Source of the DNA: Lentzea californiensis
GTDB taxonomy: Bacteria > Actinomycetota > Actinomycetes > Mycobacteriales > Pseudonocardiaceae
DNA: 64,000 nt
Direction: 5' to 3'
Assembly (NCBI RefSeq): GCF_024648825.1
Contig: NZ_JANBBE010000015.1
Span: 122,213 to 186,212, forward strand
Below, one piece after another: positions 14,335-24,429 of the stretch. Below the pieces are notes generated by a model that saw only the letters and a list, made by a program, of their open reading frames with translations, searched no databases and was not told where the DNA came from. The position numbers and the translations under genes were made by a program. The stretch's first letter is position 1. Each line of letters begins with the position of its first letter.

Positions 14335-15836
14335 CGGCTTCCCTCCAGGTGCACGACCTGATCCGCCTGGCCCGCCCACAACGGTGACGACGACACGACC
14401 ACCGTGGTCCGGCCCGTCCGCGTCTCCCGCACCCTCTTCGCCACCGCCGCCTCGGTCACCGCGTCGAGCGCGGACGTCGGCTCCACCAGCACCAGCAGTT
14501 CCGGTTCGCTCAGCAACGCCCGCACGAGCCGCAGCCGTTGCCGTTGGCCGCCGGAAACGTTGCGCCCCTGCGATTCCAGGTGTGAGTCGAGGCCGTCCGG
14601 CAACGCCTCCACGACGTCCACGGCGGCCGCCGCGTACAAGGCCTCGTCCAGCTCGTGGTCGCCGTGCACCGCCACTGACACCGCCTCGCGCACGGTGCCC
14701 GCGAACAGGTAGTCGTCGTTGTCCGCCAACACTCCCGGCAGCCGTTCGACGGCGGCCCTCGCCAGCGTCGCGTTCGCCGAGAAGACCACGGTCAACGCAC
14801 CGGTCTTCACGTCCAGCGGCTCGGCGTCACCGCTGTTCTCCTCACGCTGCAACCGCAGAACGTCGATGACGCGCCGCGCCGACACCAGCGCACGCGGAAT
14901 CGCGTCCGCCCCTTCCATGAAGAAGGCGACCGGCACGGTCAGCGTGGTGACGTACAGGTAGACCGCGACCATCTGCTCGATCGAGATGGCACCGGTCACC
15001 ACCATGCGCGCCACGATCCACGTGACCACGGCGAGGAACAACGCGGGCAGTCCCCACGTCAGCGCCTGCACCCAGCTCAGCCACGCCGACACCCGGTAGC
15101 CGTCTTCGAGGACCTCTCGTGACTGAGTCCGGAACCGCGCCTCGAACGCCGGCTTCCCGCCGATGCCGGACAGCACCCGCAGCCCGCCCACGATGTCGCC
15201 GGCCCGCGAACTCAGCTCACCCTGCCGCTGCCGGTACCCGGCCTCCACGGCGTGCAGCCGGCTCAGGACGGGCCCGGTCACCACGGCGAGCACCGGCACC
15301 CCGAGCAACACCACCACGGCGACCAGCGGCGAGATCCGCACCAGCAACACCGCCGTGGCCACGTACGCGACCACGGCACCCACTCCGGGCCCGGTACTGG
15401 TCAACGCGTGCGCGATCCGTGCCGTGTCACCGTTCTGCAGGTACGTGAGCTCCCCTGCGGACAGCTTCCGCCGCACCACCCCGCCGAGACGGGTGACGTG
15501 CCGGACGACGATCTGCGCCGTGCGCAACGAGGCATCGGTCCGCACCAACGTCATCGTGCGGTGCCGGGCGATGAAGACCAGGGCCAGCCCCACCGCCGTC
15601 GTGAGCAGAGCACCGCACCACCACAGCAACGCGACCCGGTCGCCACCGCGCACACCGTCCTCGACGGCCCTCGAGATGAGGTACGGCGGCAGGATCAGCC
15701 CGCACATCGACAGCGAGCCCCACCACGCCCCGGCGAGCACCCGCCCACGCTGCACGAGCACGAGCCACCACAGGTACCGCCAGGGCGAGCGGACGTCCGG
15801 CGTCCCCGGGTCGTCGTACGGAACGTGTCGGGCCAT
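14331..15836 (-). CDS. ABC exporter half-transporter B (no Walker A, intact signature)
   Basis: A 501-residue permease-ATPase, shorter than its partner. Six membrane helices lie in about residues 22-310. The ATPase domain is eroded: the expected P-loop region (346-362) reads GALTVVFSANATLARAA with no GxxGxGKS, the Walker B Asp is Val (LLVLVE, V451), and the H-loop His is Ser (VVVSSSP). The signature VSGGQ (427-431) is intact. This complements partner A exactly, which has Walker A/B but lost the signature. The heterodimer should therefore have one competent composite ATP site. The stop overlaps the partner's ATG. The start MARHVPYDDPGTPDVRSPW is family-like. Confidence 0.88.
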   Translation of the reverse strand: MARHVPYDDPGTPDVRSPWRYLWWLVLVQRGRVLAGAWWGSLSMCGLILPPYLISRAVEDGVRGGDRVALLWWCGALLTTAVGLALVFIARHRTMTLVRTDASLRTAQIVVRHVTRLGGVVRRKLSAGELTYLQNGDTARIAHALTSTGPGVGAVVAYVATAVLLVRISPLVAVVVLLGVPVLAVVTGPVLSRLHAVEAGYRQRQGELSSRAGDIVGGLRVLSGIGGKPAFEARFRTQSREVLEDGYRVSAWLSWVQALTWGLPALFLAVVTWIVARMVVTGAISIEQMVAVYLYVTTLTVPVAFFMEGADAIPRALVSARRVIDVLRLQREENSGDAEPLDVKTGALTVVFSANATLARAAVERLPGVLADNDDYLFAGTVREAVSVAVHGDHELDEALYAAAAVDVVEALPDGLDSHLESQGRNVSGGQRQRLRLVRALLSEPELLVLVEPTSALDAVTEAAVAKRVRETRTGRTTVVVSSSPLWAGQADQVVHLEGSR

Positions 15837-15852
15837 GCACCCGACCTTGCCA

Positions 15853-17019
15853 TCACCCGGCGGGCGCCACGACCGTTTTCGCCTTCAGCCCAATTGCACC
15901 AACGGCCGTTGCGCCCAACGCCGCTATGAACGCGAACGCGTAGAAGCCCCACGGGTGCGCCAGTCCTGCCGTGAGCAACGCACCGCCGAGGAGCGGCCCA
16001 CTGATGGCACCCAGCCGTCCGATCCCAGCGGCCCAGCCGATCCCGGTGGCCCGGTTCTCCTCGTAAACCCGCCCCGCATAGGCGTAAACGAGCACCTGCG
16101 CGCTGAACACGAAGCACCCGGCCAGCAACACGGCCACGTACACGCCGACACCCGGCAGCTTGATGCTCAGCAAGGCCAGGAACACCACGGCAGCCGCGAA
16201 CCACCCGATGGCCGCGGGCCTGATCCCGATCCGGTCGGCGACCGCTCCGGCGATCAGGAGTCCCACCACCGCACCGATGTTGAGCGTGAGCAGCAACGCC
16301 AGGGCCGTCCCGAGCTCGTATCCGGCGCTGCGCATGATCTGCGGCAGCCAGGTGTTCAGCCCGTACACGAGCAACAGCCCCATGAACGACGCCACCCAGA
16401 ACGCGATCGTCGCCCTCCGCAGGCCCGGCTTGAACAGCGATCCGACCGCCTCCAGCGCGGGAGCCCTGCGCGTCACCGTCTCCGGCAAGTGCTTGACCAT
16501 CAACGGAATCAGCACCAACGCCGGCAGCGCCCCCACCACGAACAGCGACCGCCAACCCAGCTGCGGGATGAGCACGATCCCCAGCAGCGCCGTGATGACC
16601 GCGCCGACGTGGTACCCGGTCATGATGAGCGTGGTGGCCCGCCCGCCCTGCTGCGGCCGAGCCTCGTTGACCAGCGCGATCGCCGTGGGCAGACAGCCAC
16701 CGAGGCCGAGCCCCGCGAGGAACCTGAGGATCCCGAACGTCGTCGCGTCCGGCGCGAACGCACAGGCGAGCGTGAACAGGGAGAACCCGGCCACCGCGTA
16801 GATCATCACCTTGCGCCGCCCGATGACGTCGGTGATGGTCCCGATGATCAACGCGCCGAGCATCATCCCGACGAGACCCGCCGTGGACACCGCGCTGGCG
16901 CTCGCCGTCGTGAGCAGCTTCTCCTGCAACAGCACAGGAATCACCGTGCCGAGCACCACGAGGTCAAAGCCGTCGAGCAGGACAGCGGTCCAGCACAGCG
17001 GCAACACCCATTTGTTCAC
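15853..17019 (-). CDS. MFS transporter, aromatic acid:H+ symporter (AAHS)-like
   Basis: A 388-residue 12-helix major facilitator. The first helix carries DGFDLVVLG, the AAHS signature, and the loop 2-3 motif is GTITDVIGRRKV. The loop 8-9 segment GAVADRIGIRP repeats the pattern. Relatives import benzoate-type aromatic acids by proton symport, but no catabolic genes are adjacent, so the substrate is inferred only by family. GTG 17019 is preferred because GAGGAGGAG lies just upstream; an in-frame ATG at 17061 is the alternative. It is followed after 16 nt by the ABC exporter pair on the same strand. Confidence 0.85.
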   Translation of the reverse strand: MNKWVLPLCWTAVLLDGFDLVVLGTVIPVLLQEKLLTTASASAVSTAGLVGMMLGALIIGTITDVIGRRKVMIYAVAGFSLFTLACAFAPDATTFGILRFLAGLGLGGCLPTAIALVNEARPQQGGRATTLIMTGYHVGAVITALLGIVLIPQLGWRSLFVVGALPALVLIPLMVKHLPETVTRRAPALEAVGSLFKPGLRRATIAFWVASFMGLLLVYGLNTWLPQIMRSAGYELGTALALLLTLNIGAVVGLLIAGAVADRIGIRPAAIGWFAAAVVFLALLSIKLPGVGVYVAVLLAGCFVFSAQVLVYAYAGRVYEENRATGIGWAAGIGRLGAISGPLLGGALLTAGLAHPWGFYAFAFIAALGATAVGAIGLKAKTVVAPAG

Positions 17020-17133
17020 GCGCTCCTCCTCCTCGTCGAGGCGCCTGGTGATGCCGAGCATCGTGCGACGTCAGGGCCCGCGATCGGGAGTGCGATTTCC
17101 ATCCACCGGAAACGTCAAGTGCTCCGGACATGA

Positions 17134-17172
17134 CGAAGGGCCGCCCCTCCACAAAGGAGGGACGGCCCTTCG
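17134..17172 (-). terminator. Hairpin downstream of atpD
   Basis: A 17-bp near-perfect inverted repeat with the arms CGAAGGGCCG..CCCTCC and GGAGGG..CGGCCCTTCG around an ACAAA loop, 16 bp past the atpD stop. It has no T-run but is strong. It probably ends the atpB-atpD transcript, which further isolates atpC from the operon. Confidence 0.75.
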
Positions 17173-17187
17173 AGAAGTCAGCGAGCC

Positions 17188-18615
<1,428 letters not shown>

Positions 18616-18616
18616 G

Positions 18617-19531
18617 TCAGTCATCACTTCCTGCGCCACCGGTAAGCGCGGAGGCGCCACCGACGATCTCGCTGATCTCCTGGGTGATCTGGGCCTGACG
18701 GGCCGAGTTCGCCGCCCGGCTGAGGTTGCGCACGAGCTCCGTCGCGTTGTCCGTCGCCGCCTTCATGGCCGTACGACGAGCCGCCGACTCCGAAGCCGCC
18801 GCCTCCAGCATGGCCGAGAACAGCCGCGTCTTCACGTACTTGGGCAGCATCGCTCCGAGCAGCGCTTCCGCACTGGGCTCGAAGTCGTACACCGCGCGGG
18901 GGCCCTTGGGGGTCTCACCGGTGTACTCGACGTCCATCGGCGCGATCCGCCTGGCGGTCGGCGTCTGGCTCAGCATGGACTTGAACTCGGTGTACACGAC
19001 GTGGATCTCGTCCACGCCCTGCGCGCCGTTCTCCGTGCCCTCCAGGAACGCCTCCACCAGCGCGTCACCGGCCTCGACGGCGTTGACGTAGTGCGGGGTC
19101 TGGGAGAACCCGCTCCACGACGCGGTGACCTCGCGACGGCGGAAGTTGAAGTACCCGATCGCCTTGCGGCCGGTCGCGTACAGCACCGGCTCCTTGCCCT
19201 CGGACTTGAGCAGCTGGATCAGCTGCTCAGCGGCCTTGAGCACGTTCGCGTTGTAACCACCGCACATGCCCTTGTCACTGGTCACGACCAGGACGGCGGC
19301 ACGCTTGGGGTTCTCCCGTTCCGACAGCAGCGGGTGGTCGAGGTTCGCCGAGGCCTCGGCCAACGCGGAGAGCACGTTCGTGATCTCGTCCGCGTAGGGG
19401 CGCGAGGCCGCGACCCTGGTCTGCGCCTTGGCGAGGCGAGACGTGGCGATGAGCTCGTACGCCTTCGTGATCTTCTTGGTCGAGTTGACCGTTCGGATCC
19501 GCTGGCGGAGCTCCCGAATCTGTGCGCCCAT
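18617..19531 (-). CDS. atpG: ATP synthase F1 gamma subunit
   Basis: A 304-residue central-stalk subunit. The N-terminal helix MGAQIRELRQRIRTVNSTKKITKA and the C-terminal helix (SESAARRTAMKAATDNA, NSARQAQITQEISEIVGGA) are conserved and form the rotor coiled coil. The central Rossmann-like domain carries VVTSDKGMCGGYNANV. It starts 8 nt downstream of the atpA stop and nearly abuts atpD. Confidence 0.97.
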   Translation of the reverse strand: MGAQIRELRQRIRTVNSTKKITKAYELIATSRLAKAQTRVAASRPYADEITNVLSALAEASANLDHPLLSERENPKRAAVLVVTSDKGMCGGYNANVLKAAEQLIQLLKSEGKEPVLYATGRKAIGYFNFRRREVTASWSGFSQTPHYVNAVEAGDALVEAFLEGTENGAQGVDEIHVVYTEFKSMLSQTPTARRIAPMDVEYTGETPKGPRAVYDFEPSAEALLGAMLPKYVKTRLFSAMLEAAASESAARRTAMKAATDNATELVRNLSRAANSARQAQITQEISEIVGGASALTGGAGSDD

Positions 19532-19539
19532 GGCTCAGA

Positions 19540-21186
19540 TCACTTCTTGGTGGGCTCGGGCTTGTGGACCTTCACCGACTCCTGGGCGACCTTGTCGGCG
19601 TCCATCGCCTTCTCGGAAGCCTCGTTGACGATCGTCGTGCCGTCCGAAGCGGTGAACTGCTTCTTGAACTCGGACACGGCGGCGGCAACGCGCTTCTGCG
19701 AGTCCTCGGGGAACTTCTTGGTCTCGACGATGCTGCTCAGCACGTCCGCGTGGTTGCGGCGCAGCGAGTCCTTGAAGTCCGCGACGAACCGGCGGATGTC
19801 GGCGACGGGGACGTCGTCCAGGTGACCCTTGGTCGCGGCGAAGATCTCGACGACCTGCTCCTCGACGGGCACCGGGGAGTACTGGCCCTGCTTGAGCAGC
19901 TCGACCAGACGGGCACCGCGGTCCAGCTGGGCGCGCGACGCGGCGTCGAGGTCGGACGCGAACGCGGAGAAGGCCTCCAGCTCGCGGAACTGCGACAGGT
20001 CGAGGCGCAGCGAACCCGCGACGTCCTTCATCGCCTTGATCTGCGCGGCACCACCGACGCGGGAAACGGAGATACCCACGTTGACGGCCGGGCGGACACC
20101 GGCGTTGAACAGGTCGGACTCGAGGAAGCACTGACCGTCGGTGATCGAGATGACGTTGGTCGGGATGTACGCCGACACGTCGTTCGCCTTGGTCTCGATG
20201 ATCGGGAGACCCGTCATCGAACCGCCGCCGAGCTCGTCCGAGAGCTTCGCGCAACGCTCGAGGAGACGCGAGTGCAAGTAGAAGACGTCGCCGGGGTAGG
20301 CCTCGCGGCCCGGCGGGCGGCGCAGCAGCAGCGAGATCGCGCGGTACGCCTCGGCCTGCTTGGTCAGGTCGTCGAAGATGATCAGGACGTGCTTGCCCTG
20401 GTACATCCAGTGCTGGCCGATGGCGGAGCCGGTGTACGGCGCCAGCCACTTGAAGCCGGCGGAGTCAGAAGCGGGGGCGGCGACGATCGTCGTGTACTCG
20501 AGTGCGCCCGCCTCCTCCAGCGCGGCCTTGACGCCCGCGATGGTGGAGCCCTTCTGGCCGATGGCGACGTAGACGCAGCGGACCTGCTGCTTCGGGTCGC
20601 CCGACTCCCAGGCCTTCTTCTGGTTGATGATCGTGTCGATGCAGACCGCGGTCTTGCCGGTCTTGCGGTCACCGATGATCAGCTGACGCTGACCGCGACC
20701 GATCGGCGTCATCGCGTCGATGGCCTTGATGCCGGTCTGCATCGGCTCGGACACCGGCTGGCGCTGCAGCACGGAAGCCGCCTGCAGCTCCAGGGCGCGG
20801 GTGTCGTCGGCGACGATGTCACCGAGACCGTCGATCGGCGTGCCCAGCGGGTTGACGACGCGACCGAGGAAGCCGTCGCCGACCGGCACGGACAGGACCT
20901 TGCCCGTCCGGCGGACCTCCTGGCCCTCTTCGATCTTGTCGAAGTCACCGAGGATGACCGCACCGATGTTGCGGACCTCGAGGTTCAGGGCAACGCCGAG
21001 GACGCCACCGGGGAACTCGAGCAGCTCGTTCGTCATCGTGCCCGGGAGGCCCTCGACGATGGCGATGCCGTCGTAGGTCTCGGCGACGGTACCGACCTCT
21101 TCCCGGCTGACCTCCGGGGAGTAGCTCGAGACGTACTTCTCGATCGCACTGCGGATCTCGTCCGACGAGATCGTCAGCTCCGCCAT
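19540..21186 (-). CDS. atpA: ATP synthase F1 alpha subunit
   Basis: A 548-residue non-catalytic nucleotide-binding subunit. The P-loop GDRKTGKT is at 172-179, and the adjacent arginine-finger region and VGISVSRVGGAAQ are intact. It is about 35 residues longer at the C-terminus than the E. coli protein (ending KVHKPEPTKK); the mycobacterial alpha subunit has a comparable extension that restrains ATP hydrolysis. The start follows the delta gene by 46 nt. Confidence 0.97.
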   Translation of the reverse strand: MAELTISSDEIRSAIEKYVSSYSPEVSREEVGTVAETYDGIAIVEGLPGTMTNELLEFPGGVLGVALNLEVRNIGAVILGDFDKIEEGQEVRRTGKVLSVPVGDGFLGRVVNPLGTPIDGLGDIVADDTRALELQAASVLQRQPVSEPMQTGIKAIDAMTPIGRGQRQLIIGDRKTGKTAVCIDTIINQKKAWESGDPKQQVRCVYVAIGQKGSTIAGVKAALEEAGALEYTTIVAAPASDSAGFKWLAPYTGSAIGQHWMYQGKHVLIIFDDLTKQAEAYRAISLLLRRPPGREAYPGDVFYLHSRLLERCAKLSDELGGGSMTGLPIIETKANDVSAYIPTNVISITDGQCFLESDLFNAGVRPAVNVGISVSRVGGAAQIKAMKDVAGSLRLDLSQFRELEAFSAFASDLDAASRAQLDRGARLVELLKQGQYSPVPVEEQVVEIFAATKGHLDDVPVADIRRFVADFKDSLRRNHADVLSSIVETKKFPEDSQKRVAAAVSEFKKQFTASDGTTIVNEASEKAMDADKVAQESVKVHKPEPTKK

Positions 21187-21232
21187 GTCGTTCCTGCTCT
21201 CACTTCTTCGTACTTGGGAAAGGGCTCGGGGG

Positions 21233-22060
21233 CTAGCTGGCGAGATTGCGGCGCAGTGCCGCCAACCGGCCGGCGACGCTTCCGTCGATGATCTCGTCGC
21301 CGATCTTGATCGTGAGGCCGCCGCCGAGCGAGGAGTCGACCTCGACGTGCAGCGCGATCGGGCGCGAGTAGATCGTGGTCAGCGTCGCGGTCAAGCGGTC
21401 GACCTGCTCCGCGGTCAGCGCCACCGCGGACCGGACGTGCGCGACGGAACGCTGACGGCGCTTGGCCGCCAGGTCGGCGAGCTCGGAGAGCCCGTCCGCC
21501 ACGCGCACTCCGCGCGGGTTGCGAACCAGCTGGTCCACCAGCGTCTTGGTGACCGGGCTGACCTTGCCCTGGATCAGGGAGTCGACCAGCGCGACCTTGC
21601 CGGAGACGTCACCGGCGGGGTCCGCCAGCAGCAGCTCGAGCTCGTTCGAACCAGCCACGATGCGGCCGAGCCGGAACAGCTCGTCCTCAGTCGAGTCCAG
21701 CTGGCCGTCGCGCTCGGCACGCACCAGCAGCGTGGTGCGGGCGAGCGACTCGACACCGTCCACGAGCTCGCGCGGGCTGGACCAGCGCGCGGTCACGACG
21801 GCGACCAGGATCTGCAGGGTCGCTTCGCCCACCTTGCCCGCGAACAGGCCGCGAACCAGCTGCTCACGACCAGCGGCCTCGGACGAGGCGTCGGCGAGCG
21901 CGCCGCGCAGCGAGCGCTGACCGATCAGCACGTCGAGCACGGCGAAGAGCTCCTCGCCGAGCTTGGCGAGGTCGGCCGTCGACGTGGTGGCGTCGGCCAG
22001 CTCCAGCAGCCGCAGTTCCGCGGCTGCCAGAGCTTCACGACTTGCGGCATGCAACGTCAT
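21233..22060 (-). CDS. atpH: ATP synthase F1 delta subunit
   Basis: A 275-residue peripheral-stalk subunit joining the b subunit to the alpha subunit. It is longer than the E. coli protein (177 residues), as usual in actinobacteria, and is a separate gene rather than the b-delta fusion of mycobacteria. The C-terminal motif (SSLGGGLTIKIGDEIIDGSV, then GRLAALRRNLA) is the conserved OSCP/delta end. It starts 9 nt after atpF. Confidence 0.95.
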   Translation of the reverse strand: MTLHAASREALAAAELRLLELADATTSTADLAKLGEELFAVLDVLIGQRSLRGALADASSEAAGREQLVRGLFAGKVGEATLQILVAVVTARWSSPRELVDGVESLARTTLLVRAERDGQLDSTEDELFRLGRIVAGSNELELLLADPAGDVSGKVALVDSLIQGKVSPVTKTLVDQLVRNPRGVRVADGLSELADLAAKRRQRSVAHVRSAVALTAEQVDRLTATLTTIYSRPIALHVEVDSSLGGGLTIKIGDEIIDGSVAGRLAALRRNLAS

Positions 22061-22069
22061 CGGCAGCCT

Positions 22070-22618
22070 CTACTTGCTCGCGGGCGCCGCGACGGCGTCC
22101 AGCTCGTTGAGGAAGCGGTCGACGGTGCCACGGCGGCGGGAGTCGTCCTCGAGGGACTCGCCCACGACCTTGCTCGCCAGTTCGACAGCGGTGCGGCCGA
22201 GGTCGGCACGCAGCTCCGCGACGATCTGGGCGCGCTGAGCGTCCAGCTGGTGCTGGCCCTGCGCGACGATGCGCGCGGATTCGGCCTGCGCCTGCTCACG
22301 CATCTCCTCGACGATCTGCAGGCCCTCGGCCCGTGCGTCGTCGCGGATGCGTGCGGCCTCGGCGCGAGCCTCGGCCAGCTGCTCCTTGTACTGCTCGAGA
22401 GCACGCTGAGCCTCGGCCTGAGCCTGCTCGGCCTTCTCGATGCCACCCTCGATCTTGGCCGTTCGCTCCTCGTACAACGCCTCGAAGCGCGGTGAGACGA
22501 ACTTCTTGATGACGAAGAGGAGGAGCAGGAACGCGACGAGACCGAGGATGATCTCCGAGGTATGCGGAATGACCGGGTTGACCGGACCCTCCGCAGCCAG
22601 GATGAGGGTGTCCATCAC
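22070..22618 (-). CDS. atpF: ATP synthase F0 b subunit
   Basis: A 182-residue peripheral stalk subunit. One N-terminal membrane helix (EIILGLVAFLLLLFVIKKFV, residues about 22-42) is followed by a long charged coiled coil rich in Ala, Glu and Gln. An AGGAGA precedes a GTG (22618) and an immediately following ATG (22615); either may start it. Confidence 0.96.
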   Translation of the reverse strand: MMDTLILAAEGPVNPVIPHTSEIILGLVAFLLLLFVIKKFVSPRFEALYEERTAKIEGGIEKAEQAQAEAQRALEQYKEQLAEARAEAARIRDDARAEGLQIVEEMREQAQAESARIVAQGQHQLDAQRAQIVAELRADLGRTAVELASKVVGESLEDDSRRRGTVDRFLNELDAVAAPASK

Positions 22619-22646
22619 CGTTTCTCCTAACGCGATCAGAGGTCGG

Positions 22647-22892
22647 TCAGGCAGTCGCGATGAAGTACACGACGAAGCCGATCAGCGCGAGGACCTCGAC
22701 GATGGCGAAGGTGGTCCACGCCAGGCCGAGCAGCACGCCGCGGGCCTCGGGCTGACGGGCGGTGCCGCTGATGACCGAGGAGAAGATCAGACCCACGCCG
22801 ATGCCCGGGCCGATGGCCGCAAGGCCGTAGCCGATGGCCGCGAGACCCTGGTTCAGGTTGACGGCGTCCTGGGCGATCTGGATAGCGCTCAC
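22647..22892 (-). CDS. atpE: ATP synthase F0 c subunit
   Basis: An 81-residue helical hairpin. Helix 1 has the Gly/Ala packing motif GYGLAAIGPGIGVG; the polar loop is ARQPE; helix 2 carries the ion-binding carboxylate E66 (FAIVEVLALIGF). The site lacks the extra polar ligands of Na+-type rings, so it is expected to move protons. In mycobacteria the equivalent Glu is the diarylquinoline site. Confidence 0.97.
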   Translation of the reverse strand: MSAIQIAQDAVNLNQGLAAIGYGLAAIGPGIGVGLIFSSVISGTARQPEARGVLLGLAWTTFAIVEVLALIGFVVYFIATA

Positions 22893-22953
22893 TGTTGCTG
22901 TTCCCTTTCCAACTCGGTCCGCGAGATTTCGCGGATCGGAGGCTTTGCGTTTC

Positions 22954-23730
22954 TCAGTGCTCTTCTGCCAGCGCCATGCCGATGTAGCTGGCAGACAGCA
23001 GCGCGAAGATGTAGGCCTGCAGGCACATGATCAGCGCCTCCAGGAAGGTCAGCGCGATGGCGAAGGCGAAGGACACCGGCGCCACGATGACGGTCAGGCC
23101 GCCATTCAGCAGCAGGAACTCACCGGCCAGGGTGAACACCAGCAGCAGGAGGTGACCCGCGAACATGGCAGCGAAAACTCGGATCGCCAGCGTGAGCGGG
23201 TTCAGGATGAACTTCTGGAAGAACTCGATCGGGATCAGCAGCGGGAGCACGAACCACGGCGCGCCCGGCGGAATCGTCTGGTGCTTCAAGTAGCCCACGA
23301 AGCCGTGCCGCTTGAACCCGACGAAGTGGTACACCGGGTAAACGACGAGCAACGAAACGGCGAGCGGGAATCCGATGTGCGACATCGTGGGGAACTGGAC
23401 GATCGGGATGAGCCCGAACAGGTTGTTCACCAGGATGAAGGTGAAGATCGTGAGGATCAGCGGGATGAAGGGCTTGAAGTCCTTCGAGCCGATCTGCTCC
23501 CTGGCGATGTTGTTGCGCCCGAAGTCGTAAAGCGACTCGGCGGCGAACTGGAACTTGCCGGGAACGACCTTGAGGTTGCGGGTCGCCGCAATGAAGAAGA
23601 CGGCGATGATCACGATCGACAGCACCAGCAGGACCATCGGCTTCGTGACCGAGCCGAAGATCGGCGGGAGGAAGAAGTCCTTCACACCGGGAGCGACGAA
23701 CTCGCCCCCCGAAGCCAGCAACTTGGTCAC
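22954..23730 (-). CDS. atpB: ATP synthase F0 a subunit
   Basis: A 258-residue membrane protein with five to six helices. The essential stator Arg is R184 in NPLTLAIRVFAAMFAGH. GTG 23730 follows GGAAC. First gene of the structural ATP synthase operon; the 148-bp gap back to the atpI-like gene probably holds a promoter but no box pair with convincing spacing was found. Confidence 0.96.
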   Translation of the reverse strand: MTKLLASGGEFVAPGVKDFFLPPIFGSVTKPMVLLVLSIVIIAVFFIAATRNLKVVPGKFQFAAESLYDFGRNNIAREQIGSKDFKPFIPLILTIFTFILVNNLFGLIPIVQFPTMSHIGFPLAVSLLVVYPVYHFVGFKRHGFVGYLKHQTIPPGAPWFVLPLLIPIEFFQKFILNPLTLAIRVFAAMFAGHLLLLVFTLAGEFLLLNGGLTVIVAPVSFAFAIALTFLEALIMCLQAYIFALLSASYIGMALAEEH

Positions 23731-23878
23731 TGTGTTCCTTCCGGTTCTCCCGGCCGGCGTTCACTCCGCCGGGGGAATCGTCACGATCTGGACTTAACGT
23801 ACCTTACGGTTCGCAAGCGACTGCCAGAGGCACCCTGCTATCGGGTGTCCCTGGTCTGCGCGGACCATATCAGCAGGT

Positions 23879-24325
23879 CTAGGCGCCTTCGGAGGCGGGC
23901 ACGACCATCTGGCTACGGCTGCGCCTGGAGGCTCTGGCCTCCAGGAACGACGTGACGAGCACTGTCGCCACCAGGGTGATTCCCAGTGCCTTGGGTTCGA
24001 GCCACGACTGGTTGCGCAGCAGGATCACCGCGAGCAGCAACACGATCAGCTTGCCCATGAATCCGCCGAGTGCGGCGACCATCACGAACATCGGATCGAG
24101 CGCCGCGGTCTTGCGCATCAACAACAGCGTGGCAAGGCTCGAACCGATGGCGATCGCACCACCGATCAATGATCCGAAGAGACCAGCGGTCCCCCAGATC
24201 ACCGTTGACACGACGACGCCGAGGACAAACGTGCCGAGCGCGGCCCACGCGGCCTCGCGGAACATTTCCCCGGCGAGTCGCTGGACGGTCAGCTCGTGCG
24301 TGACGGCCTTGTCCGCGTCGCTCAT
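23879..24325 (-). CDS. AtpI-like membrane protein upstream of the ATP synthase genes
   Basis: A 148-residue protein with four predicted membrane helices (near residues 25-45, 50-68, 80-98, 105-130). Position, size and pattern match the AtpI-like protein at this locus in mycobacteria (Rv1303); AtpI proteins help assemble the c-ring or supply cations. The ATG at 24325 (SDADKAVTHELTVQRLAGEM) is chosen because the open frame upstream has no conserved sequence. Confidence 0.8.
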   Translation of the reverse strand: MSDADKAVTHELTVQRLAGEMFREAAWAALGTFVLGVVVSTVIWGTAGLFGSLIGGAIAIGSSLATLLLMRKTAALDPMFVMVAALGGFMGKLIVLLLAVILLRNQSWLEPKALGITLVATVLVTSFLEARASRRSRSQMVVPASEGA

Positions 24326-24429
24326 GTCCCGAAGTCTAGGAACCCGCATTCCAGCACCTGCGGGCAGCCCCTCGTTAACGGTGGTTAAGCGGCCCCAAAC
24401 AAGATGGCGCACCAATTCGCGGTGAACTT

